Below are positions 7,103-13,485 of a stretch of 26,096 nucleotides of DNA, in pieces. The position numbers and the translations under genes were made by a program. Below the pieces are notes generated by a model, which was not told the DNA's origin, ran no database searches, and was given only the letters and a program-made list of their open reading frames with translations. This stretch comes from an uncultured Muribaculaceae bacterium. Lineage in GTDB: Bacteria; Bacteroidota; Bacteroidia; Bacteroidales; Muribaculaceae. Within the stretch, counting starts at the first letter, position 1; every line of letters begins with the position of its first letter. Where the stretch lies: NCBI GenBank assembly GCA_938039795.1, contig CALHWU010000171.1, forward strand, positions 1-26,096, read 5' to 3'.

Positions 7103-8392
7103 TCAGTTGTCGATGGAGAGGGCTTCGGCCGGCTCTATGCGCATTGCGCGGCGCGCCGGGAACCATATGCCTGCCATCACCATCAGGGCCATAAGCGCGA
7201 AGGCTGCTCCGGCGCAGATGATGATGCGCAGCGCGGAGGAATGCATCTCTCCGAAATATGTGGCGATGTCGTAGTGGAGCAGCAGGGAGTCGATGACGAT
7301 TGCGGCGGGAGTCACGAGTGCGAGCAGCAGCAGGCCCTCGCCTATGAGCCGCCTGAATATGCCCAGGCGTGTGGCGCCGTTGACGCGGCGTATGGCGATC
7401 TCGTTGACCCGCTGCTGCGTGCGGAACCAGAAGGTGCCCAGCAGTCCGAGGAATATGTTGATCATCAGGAATCCCATGCCTACCGAGTAGTTGCGTATCG
7501 TGGTTGTCTCCGCGCGCTGGAAATTGCGGCGTATGTCGTCGATCGAGCTGACGTTGGTCAGCAGATAGTTGCCTACGTGCAGGTAGTCCTGGGCCATCGA
7601 CATGAGTTTGCCGGAGAAATCGCGGTCATGCTCCGGACGGACGCGGACGGTCAGCTCGTTGTAGTACCAGGCCATCGCCTCAGGCCCGTGGAAACCGTCG
7701 CGGCATACATCCTGCAGGGCGAATGAGCTCCATAGCTGGAAATCGGAGTAGCGTGCGGGCACAACCACGGCACCGGTGTTTACATCGGGGTGCTCGCCGT
7801 TGACCTGGTAGTCGGTGTAGAAGATTTTCTTTCCCGAGGCGATGATGTCGCTCGTAGAAGGGAGCGGCTCCCGCGAATACTGATTGAAAAAGTTGTCGGA
7901 TATAAGCATCTTTCCCTCCTCCATCTGCTGGCGGAGCTGCTGGGGCGTCTCGCCGTTGACGCCGCGGTAGCGGTAGATGACCGGGAAGTCGGGCGTGGCG
8001 AATCGGCGCAGGGCGTTGCCGTTGATGCTGTCGTAGCCGAGCGTGATTCCCGAGTTGGAGCCGTTGAAGGGGCGTGAGTTCTGCGAGTAGGCCGCGGCCT
8101 CGATCTCGGGCATCTGCTTGAGGCGCCGGAGTATCTCATGACGCGCTTCTGCGCGGGCCGAGTCGTTGGCATACTCGGGGCGGAAATCAGGACTCTTGTC
8201 GGTGATCTCATACATGGTCAGGTCGTAGCAGTGGTCGTATTCGAAGCCGAGAGGCGCGCAGTAGGTGCGCAGGCTCGCGTAGTAATAGTCGCATATATAC
8301 CACAGCACTACGCTGACCACGAGGAATTCCAGGGCGAGCCACACGTTGGTGTGCCACTCGTTGAGTATCTGTCGGAGAAGTTTCTTTTTCAT
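7103..8392 (-). CDS. ABC transporter permease, MacB/FtsX type (copy B1)
   Basis: The protein is 429 aa, with an N-terminal helix (about residues 17-38), a periplasmic domain and three C-terminal helices. The coupling segment is VNEIAIRRVNGATRLGIFRRLIGEG. It is a close paralogue of the gene at 3812-5080, and both lack the YELK opening of the A-type copies. The ATG at 8392 lies 4 nt after the original stop of the upstream permease (8397). In the shifted frame of that gene the stop overlaps this ATG, so the frameshift may not stop translational coupling to this gene. Confidence 0.9.
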   Translation of the reverse strand: MKKKLLRQILNEWHTNVWLALEFLVVSVVLWYICDYYYASLRTYCAPLGFEYDHCYDLTMYEITDKSPDFRPEYANDSARAEARHEILRRLKQMPEIEAAAYSQNSRPFNGSNSGITLGYDSINGNALRRFATPDFPVIYRYRGVNGETPQQLRQQMEEGKMLISDNFFNQYSREPLPSTSDIIASGKKIFYTDYQVNGEHPDVNTGAVVVPARYSDFQLWSSFALQDVCRDGFHGPEAMAWYYNELTVRVRPEHDRDFSGKLMSMAQDYLHVGNYLLTNVSSIDDIRRNFQRAETTTIRNYSVGMGFLMINIFLGLLGTFWFRTQQRVNEIAIRRVNGATRLGIFRRLIGEGLLLLALVTPAAIVIDSLLLHYDIATYFGEMHSSALRIIICAGAAFALMALMVMAGIWFPARRAMRIEPAEALSIDN

Positions 8393-8396
8393 GACG

Positions 8397-9657
8397 TCAG
8401 AGTGAATTTACGATGTTGGACCGCGAGGCGCGCCATGCGGGCACTCCTGTGCAGAGCAGATTGAGGATGAAGCAGAAGAGCATTGCCATGCCGAGCGTCG
8501 ACCAGTGGAAAAGCATGGTCAGCGACGCCGTGGTGGGTGCGCTCGTGGCGCTGATGCCCTGATTGAAGAGCGACGGGGCGAACAGCAGCGCGAACACCAT
8601 CGACAGTCCGAATCCTATCATGCCTGCGATCAGGGTCATGGTCAGGTTTTCCATGAGCAGCGATGCGAGGATGCGGCTGCGGCTGGCGCACGGCGATCTC
8701 CGACATGCGGCGCTTCACGCGGCTCTGGGTCATGGAGCTGAGGTTGATGGCGGGCACGATGAGCAGTATCAGATAGACGATCAGCCGCGACCGGCGAGCC
8801 TGTTTCAGATCAGGCTCGACGTTGGCCCATTTGCCGACGGCGTCCTTCTCTGTCGTATACGGGCGGTTGCGCCAGATGTACTGGAATCCGTCGCCGGCTT
8901 TCAATTGGGTGTTTACATCGGCTTTGATCTTGTCGAGTTCGGCAAGTATCGCCGGAAAGTCGTTTTCGTCGCGGGCGAGTATGGTTGACGACAGCATGCC
9001 CATATAGCCGTTGTTCCAGGTATCGTTGAGGATTTCTGTCGACGTCAGCGGTATCCATATGTCGGCGTAGGCATGGTCGGCGAGCGGCGACACGTCCCTG
9101 ACTATGCCGACGATCTTATAGGGGGCCATGTCGAGCAGAAACTCGCGTCCCACTGTCTCTTCGCCGGCCGAGCCGAAGAGCTGACGCGCCATGTTCTCGG
9201 TCACGACAGCCAAAGGGCGGCCGCTGTCGAACTGGGCTTCGTCGAAAGGTTTGCCTGAAGTGAACTGCAGGTCGAACACGTTGAAAAACCGATGGTCGGT
9301 GCCAAGCACGTCGGCCTTTACGGGAGTCTTGTCGCGAAGGGCTGCCGAATGTGTGGTCGGGCTGCTTGCATAGACGGTGACGGTTTCGGCCGACTCAAGC
9401 GGCAGAATGATGTTTTTGAAAGCCCAGTAGCTCATCGGGCCGTTGGATGAGCCGTCGCCCCAGTCGGGGTGGGTGATCGACATCATGCCCCAGTGGAGCA
9501 TGCGGTCGCGGTTGCTCTCGGGAGGATAGGGAGCTGTCTTCACCTCCTGCATCATCACCACGGTCATGATGAGGAATATGGCGAGCGCGGTTCCGGTGAT
9601 GGTCACCCACGTGACCACCGGCTCGCTCTTGAGCTCATAGATAAATTGCTTGAACAT
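8397..9657 (-). pseudogene. ABC transporter permease, MacB/FtsX type (copy A1), frameshifted
   Basis: From the ATG at 9657 the frame encodes an N-terminal helix, a MacB_PCD-like domain and the start of the coupling segment (KRRMSEIAVR). It then turns into Pro/His/Arg-rich sequence typical of a wrong frame and stops at 8389. The correct C-terminus is in another frame from about 8690 to 8397 (SRSRILASLLMENLTMTLIAG... to ...SNIVNSL), with the expected membrane helices. Compared with copy A2 (VRRAFGCTRMR), the residues RAFG are missing exactly at the join. The join is explained by loss of about 14 nt near 8685-8690, perhaps between short GCGCC repeats. Restoring 14 nt gives 424 aa, close to the 426 of copy A2. 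Without repair the protein lacks its last three helices and is probably inactive. Confidence 0.85.
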
Positions 9658-9683
9658 TTTATTGATAATTGATTTATATGGGT

Positions 9684-10940
9684 TTATCTCACGGTTTTAA
9701 GTTTCAGACGTTGGGATTTGGCGAAATCGCTCATGTCGCTGACCACCACGCGGTCGCCCTTGCGCAGGCCGCTGACCACCTCGACGTATTCATAGTTGGA
9801 GTCGCCGAGTTTCACCTGGCGCTTTTCGAGCTCGCCCCCGGAGGTCTCCACGAAAAGGTCATACAGTCCGGGGCCTTTGAAATAGGAGCCGTTGGCGATG
9901 CGCGTCACCTCGTCCTTGATGTCGCACATCACGTAGACGTCGGTGCGCAGGCCTGAGCGCAGGCGCTGGTTGTCGTCGTCGTCGAGCATGATGGTGAAGG
10001 ATATCACGCCGTTTTTCGACAGCGGGGTGACGCTGCTCACATGGCCGTCGAGCTGCGTCTTGCCCAGTCGCACCTTGGCGTGCGCTCCCGGGCTGACGCG
10101 GTCGCCGTAGGAGTCGGCGATCTCGGCGTCGATCTTGAAATGGCTCAGATCGGAGATGACGGCCACTTTCTCGCCCTGGCCTATCTGCTGCCCGATGTTG
10201 TTGTTGATGAATGTGAGCGTGGCGGCGCGGGGGGCGCGTATGCGGGCGTCGTCGAGCGTGCGGATCTTCTCGGCATAGTTTTTCTCGAATATGTCTATGT
10301 CGATCTGCTTCATCTGCAGCTCCGCGTCCTTCACCTGCCGGTCGTTGACAAGCTGCTGTCGGAGCTGTTCGAGTTCAAGGACGCCTGTGCGGTAGGCCAG
10401 CTCGGCCTCGCGCACCTTCTCTCCGGTGCCCGATCCGATGGAGTCGAGGCGCCGCTCGTTGATCACCTCCACCCGCTTGCGGTTCACATCCATCTCCTTC
10501 ACTTTAAGCTGCATCTCAAGCGATGAGAGATAGGTGTGGTTGGCCAGGCGCTGCTGTTCGAGCGAATATGCCATGCGACGCCGCTCGTCGTTGAGTTTGT
10601 CGACCTCTGTCTGCGCCGACTGCAGGTCGAGCAGCAACAGGGGTGTGCCGGCTGCCACGCTGTCGCCTTCGGTGCTGTATACCTCCACGATCTTTGTGGC
10701 GATGGGGGAGTTGATGATCTCTTCGAATGCCGGAACTACGCGGCCTGAGGCGTTGACCGAGGTCTCGATGGTGCCTACGTCGGCTGTGGAGAAGTTGAGA
10801 TCGGCTTCATTGACGCTGCGGCGCATCATCGACAGCAGCACTCCTGTCACCACTATCACACCAAGGGCTATCGCGCCCCATTTGATGATGACCCGGCGGC
10901 GCTCGCGGCGCAATACGTCTTTAGGTATTTCTCTGTCCAT
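9684..10940 (-). CDS. Periplasmic adaptor of an ABC exporter, HlyD/MacA type
   Basis: The protein is 418 aa from the ATG at 10940. It has a short basic cytoplasmic start, one membrane helix (about residues 22-40), and a biotinyl-lipoyl-like half motif (ASGRVVPAFEEIINSPIATKIVEVY). A long coiled-coil hairpin rich in Gln, Glu and Arg follows (about 110-240), then the second lipoyl half (RAPRAATLTFINNNIGQQIGQGE), a beta-barrel and a membrane-proximal domain. Such proteins link the inner-membrane pump to a TolC channel. An in-frame ATG at 10982 would add 14 residues, but it lies inside the predicted sigma-54 promoter (10977-10992). The proposed transcript begins near 10966, so 10940 is preferred. 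It is the first gene of the seven-gene export operon. Confidence 0.9.
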   Translation of the reverse strand: MDREIPKDVLRRERRRVIIKWGAIALGVIVVTGVLLSMMRRSVNEADLNFSTADVGTIETSVNASGRVVPAFEEIINSPIATKIVEVYSTEGDSVAAGTPLLLLDLQSAQTEVDKLNDERRRMAYSLEQQRLANHTYLSSLEMQLKVKEMDVNRKRVEVINERRLDSIGSGTGEKVREAELAYRTGVLELEQLRQQLVNDRQVKDAELQMKQIDIDIFEKNYAEKIRTLDDARIRAPRAATLTFINNNIGQQIGQGEKVAVISDLSHFKIDAEIADSYGDRVSPGAHAKVRLGKTQLDGHVSSVTPLSKNGVISFTIMLDDDDNQRLRSGLRTDVYVMCDIKDEVTRIANGSYFKGPGLYDLFVETSGGELEKRQVKLGDSNYEYVEVVSGLRKGDRVVVSDMSDFAKSQRLKLKTVR

Positions 10941-10976
10941 ATATAAATAGCTGTTGTAGTAATACGTATTTATATA

Positions 10977-10992
10977 TGCCAAAACCGTGCCA
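10977..10992 (-). promoter_or_regulatory. Sigma-54 (-24/-12) promoter of the export operon
   Basis: The minus strand reads TGGCACGGTTTTGGCA from 10992 to 10977. Against the sigma-54 consensus TGGCACG-N4-TTGC it differs at one position only; both the -24 GG and the -12 GC are present at exact spacing. The transcript would start near 10966, 26 nt before the adaptor ATG at 10940. No TAnnTTTG-type promoter is evident for this operon. Confidence 0.75.
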
Positions 10993-11034
10993 GAAATACA
11001 ACTATCTGACTTATAACAATATGTGATTTTAAGA

Positions 11035-11073
11035 GTGTCCGATATCGGACACCTGTCCGCCCGAAAACGGACA
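11035..11073. promoter_or_regulatory. Two inverted repeats, likely enhancer-binding (UAS) sites for the sigma-54 promoter
   Basis: An 18-bp perfect palindrome GTGTCCGATATCGGACAC occupies 11035-11052. A second inverted repeat, TGTCCG (11054-11059), 8 nt, CGGACA (11068-11073), follows at once. Relative to the predicted start at 10966 they lie at about -69 to -107, the usual range for activators of sigma-54 promoters. The activator gene is not in the window. Confidence 0.65.
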
Positions 11074-11142
11074 CCCGTACACTTTTCATCCGATAGAAGT
11101 CATATAAATACAACTGAAACAATTGCGAAATAATGTTAACGA

Positions 11143-11161
11143 GGATACCAATATGGTATCC
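11143..11161. promoter_or_regulatory. Palindromic operator of the toxin-antitoxin module
   Basis: GGATACC (11143-11149) and GGTATCC (11155-11161) form an exact inverted repeat around AATAT. It lies just upstream of the -7 box of the toxin-antitoxin promoter, where binding would block transcription. Autorepression through such palindromes is standard for Phd/YefM-type antitoxins; here it is inferred. Confidence 0.6.
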
Positions 11162-11167
11162 GGTTGT

Positions 11168-11175
11168 TATCTTTG
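11168..11175 (+). promoter_or_regulatory. -7 box of the toxin-antitoxin promoter
   Basis: TATCTTTG matches TAnnTTTG and gives a start near 11182, only about 14 nt before the antitoxin ATG at 11196. No TTTG is seen at -33; the operator occupies most of the spacer. Confidence 0.6.
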
Positions 11176-11195
11176 CAGCAATAAACTTCTAAGAT

Positions 11196-11429
11196 ATGGA
11201 AATTATAAGCGCAAGACATTTCAGAGCCAATCAGACGGCTGTACTCAGCAGGGCCAAAAGAGGCGAGTCTGTATTGCTTTCCTCACGAGTAGGGATGTTC
11301 AAGATCGTGCCGGTGTCCGACGAAGATTCTCTGACCTCCCGGATCTGTGAGGGATTGAGGGAAGTGAAGATGACGGAAGAAGGCAAAATACCTGTAAAGT
11401 CAGCAAGAGCATTCCTGGATGAGTTATGA
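11196..11429 (+). CDS. Type II antitoxin, Phd/YefM family
   Basis: The protein is 77 aa. It has the family layout: an N-terminal fold of MEIISARHFRANQTAVLSRAKRGESVLLSSR followed by the short beta strand MFKIVPVSDED, and a C-terminal toxin-binding arm (about residues 48-77, LREVKMTEEGKIPVKSARAFLDEL). It should neutralise the toxin encoded next and repress the shared promoter through the palindrome at 11143-11161. Its last 11 nt overlap the toxin start, which is typical for translational coupling in such pairs. The pair is the only intact plus-strand operon in the window, an inserted-cassette look. Confidence 0.85.
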   Translation: MEIISARHFRANQTAVLSRAKRGESVLLSSRVGMFKIVPVSDEDSLTSRICEGLREVKMTEEGKIPVKSARAFLDEL

Positions 11430-11763
11430 TGTAAGAACCACCGCGCCTTTTGAGCGGTCGGCAAAACGACTTAACAAGAAGCATTCTTCCTTGAAGTCGG
11501 ATCTCGAAAATCTGATCATCTCATTGGAAGAAAACCCCATGCAGGGCGATGAGTTAAGTCCTGGTATCCGCAAGATAAGGATGGCTATAACGTCAAAGGG
11601 CCGAGGTAAGTCAGGAGGAGCACGCGTGATTACCTATACTATTGTCATAGCTGAAAATGAGGGCAGCGTATATCTGATTGATATTTATGATAAGGCGGAT
11701 TATTCTACCGTTGACGTTGCCATAATCAGGGATCTTATCCATGAGCTTGGCTTGCCTGAATAG
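11419..11763 (+). CDS. Type II toxin, RelE/ParE superfamily
   Basis: The protein is 114 aa and starts inside the antitoxin gene. It opens with MSYDVRTTAPFERSAKRLNKKH, the usual helical region of RelE-like toxins. The core strands follow (GIRKIRMAI, ARVITYTIVI, SVYLIDIYDKADY) and a C-terminal helix. The sequence GIRKIRMAITSKGRGKSGGARVITY is characteristic of a RelE/HigB-like branch that cleaves mRNA at the ribosome. ParE-type gyrase poisoning cannot be excluded from sequence alone. No frameshift or lost region is seen, so the module appears intact. Confidence 0.82.
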   Translation: MSYDVRTTAPFERSAKRLNKKHSSLKSDLENLIISLEENPMQGDELSPGIRKIRMAITSKGRGKSGGARVITYTIVIAENEGSVYLIDIYDKADYSTVDVAIIRDLIHELGLPE

Positions 11764-11810
11764 AATTGTATGATCAACTGACAAAGAAGTAATTGCATTA
11801 CAATGATTCT

Positions 11811-11845
11811 CGCTATCCGCATTCTTATGCGGGTAGCGTTTTTTT
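11811..11845 (+). terminator. Rho-independent terminator of the toxin-antitoxin operon
   Basis: A 12-bp stem (11811-11822 with 11827-11838, one G-U pair, loop TCTT) is followed by seven Ts (11839-11845). It lies 47 nt after the toxin stop. Confidence 0.88.
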
Positions 11846-11877
11846 GCTCTTGACATATTCCCTCGGGAGCGATGGCA

Positions 11878-11906
11878 TAAAAAAAGAGATGTCTCCCGAC
11901 ATCTCT
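11878..11906 (-). terminator. Rho-independent terminator, minus strand
   Basis: On the minus strand a 9-bp stem AGAGATGTC / GACATCTCT (11906-11885, 4-nt loop) is followed by seven Ts. It could end the candidate short RNA starting near 11948. It could also end the peptidase operon, whose last stop is 182 nt upstream at 12088. Confidence 0.85.
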
Positions 11907-11948
11907 CTTCCTTTAAACCTTTATCTTAATCTAATACTATGAAAAACA
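11879..11948 (-). ncRNA. Candidate short non-coding RNA (about 70 nt)
   Basis: A minus-strand -7 box TACTTTTG at 11962-11955 predicts a start near 11948, and the strong terminator at 11906-11878 ends the product about 70 nt later. The interval is AT-rich and has no long frame. No -33 TTTG is seen. The core sequence gives me the impression of a recurring Bacteroidales intergenic element, which I cannot verify here. The alternative is the 3' untranslated tail of the peptidase operon. Confidence 0.35.
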
Positions 11949-12087
11949 CACGTACAAAAGTAGCAACAAAAACTGATACACGACGCATTCGTTAGTCGTC
12001 TTTAACACAATTTTAACTAAAATTCCGATGTTAGTCTGACATTATGCAACCAATCAGCCTAAGTCGCTACGTTTTGCGGCCGCATTT

Positions 12088-13485
12088 TCAGTCCTCCGGT
12101 GCGAACATCGGATCCCACGGCGGAAGCATCTCGGCTTTCTGCGAGAGCACGGCGGCCGCTTTGGGAGTGAGATATTTTCTGTCGACAACGAGGCGGAACA
12201 TATATTCGTCCATCCACCGGTCGGTGATGATCAGGTGGCCGTTGTTGGCTCCGGGGCCCCAGCTGTTTTCGACGAGCCATTTCACGGGGCGTCCCTCCTT
12301 GTCGAGATCCACCGCCACGAGCGTCATGGCGTGGGATGATCCGCTGGCGTGGGTCATCACGCGCTGGCGCTTGTCCATGCCGAAGGTGGTGCCGAGCAGC
12401 GATCCGTAGTCGTAGAAGTCGGGATCGAGCACACCGCGCTCGCGGTCGAGGAATTTGCCAACATCGCATGAGAAATACATAGCCGTGGAGTCCTTGATCG
12501 ATGCTATGGCCATCTCCTTGATGTCCTCCATGGGGAGGTTGACGTAGGTCCAGTTGCGTCCGTCGTAGGCGTGGCGGTCATATTCGATCTCATAGAGCTT
12601 GTAATAGGGGCGCGTGGGATCGTTCATGAGCATCACGTAGTCATCGGTAAGATTATTGCCGAGGAAGCGGTCGTAGAAGCTGCGTGGAGTGTAGGTGAGG
12701 GTGTCGACAGGCTCGCCTTTGGAGTTGCGGCGCGTCCAGGTGAATTCTGTCGGGGGCTCGCCGAGATTGAGCACGAGCATGCGGTAGGTCTTGCCGAGCA
12801 TTTCGGTCTTGCGCTTAGCCAGATCGGTCTTTTTCTTTCCCGACTTGGCTGCATCGCGCAGCTCCAGGCCCCACTCGCGCAGCTTGAGCGAGAGCAGCTG
12901 GTTGAGGCGCGAGGTGCTGTTGGATGAATTGGTTTCAGGCATGATTTCGGCAGGCACCACGCCGTATTTCCCGATGATGTCGGCTATGCCGGTGAACTGG
13001 CCGCCGTCCGACAGCGGATTGCGGAAGAGCCAGTCGACGGTCTTGTCGTCCATCGGACGGTCGGAGGTGTCGATCACTCCCTGCAGGAATAGATTGGCTT
13101 TTTCAAGCTGATCGAAGAAGAAGTTGTAGTTCTGCGACAGCTCTGTCATGGGCAGGTCGTGCTCGGCCATCATCTGTGCGCGGAGCACATTGAGGCCCGT
13201 GAAGAGCCAGCAGCGGCCCGACGACCGCTGGTTGGTGATGCCCTTGGAGGGCACGCGGTGGGAGAACTCGGCCGACACCGGGCGCCGCGCGTCGAGATTG
13301 CGGGCGAGCGAATTGATGTCGTTGGCCGTGATGGCATTGCGGATTGCACGGTCGGTCGGGGTGTTCTTGTAGGCCGAACGGATGGTGGACATCATCTCCG
13401 GGCTGATACCGCCGGAGGCTTGCTGCGCCTGCGCGCAGAAGCCTCCGAGGATGATGACCGCCATTAACGATGATAAACGTCGCAT
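12088..13485 (-). CDS. Exported C1B (bleomycin hydrolase-like) cysteine peptidase
   Basis: The protein is 465 aa. A signal peptide (MRRLSSLMAVIILGGFCAQA) directs it to the periplasm. The papain-fold active site is complete: oxyanion Gln86 and catalytic Cys92 in NQRSSGRCW, His385 in SSHAM, and Asn407 in ENSWG. The order and spacing match the C1B branch (PepC/bleomycin hydrolase), which acts on peptides, usually as an aminopeptidase. The cytoplasmic relatives lack a signal peptide, so this is an exported version. Its ATG overlaps the last 22 nt of the lipoprotein gene upstream, so it is the third gene of the receptor-lipoprotein-peptidase operon. Trimming of peptides at the envelope before or after uptake is inferred from this context. 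Confidence 0.9.
   Translation of the reverse strand: MRRLSSLMAVIILGGFCAQAQQASGGISPEMMSTIRSAYKNTPTDRAIRNAITANDINSLARNLDARRPVSAEFSHRVPSKGITNQRSSGRCWLFTGLNVLRAQMMAEHDLPMTELSQNYNFFFDQLEKANLFLQGVIDTSDRPMDDKTVDWLFRNPLSDGGQFTGIADIIGKYGVVPAEIMPETNSSNSTSRLNQLLSLKLREWGLELRDAAKSGKKKTDLAKRKTEMLGKTYRMLVLNLGEPPTEFTWTRRNSKGEPVDTLTYTPRSFYDRFLGNNLTDDYVMLMNDPTRPYYKLYEIEYDRHAYDGRNWTYVNLPMEDIKEMAIASIKDSTAMYFSCDVGKFLDRERGVLDPDFYDYGSLLGTTFGMDKRQRVMTHASGSSHAMTLVAVDLDKEGRPVKWLVENSWGPGANNGHLIITDRWMDEYMFRLVVDRKYLTPKAAAVLSQKAEMLPPWDPMFAPED

Noticed and set aside
10941..10982. Longer start for the HlyD-type adaptor at 10982
   Set aside because: That ATG lies inside the predicted -24/-12 promoter and the added residues (Tyr/Asn-rich) do not look like an adaptor N-terminus.
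11939..11995. An 18-codon basic peptide frame, MKNTRTKVATKTDTRRIR, on the plus strand
   Set aside because: No plus-strand promoter is evident after the toxin-antitoxin terminator, and the same bases read better as promoter and start of a minus-strand short RNA.
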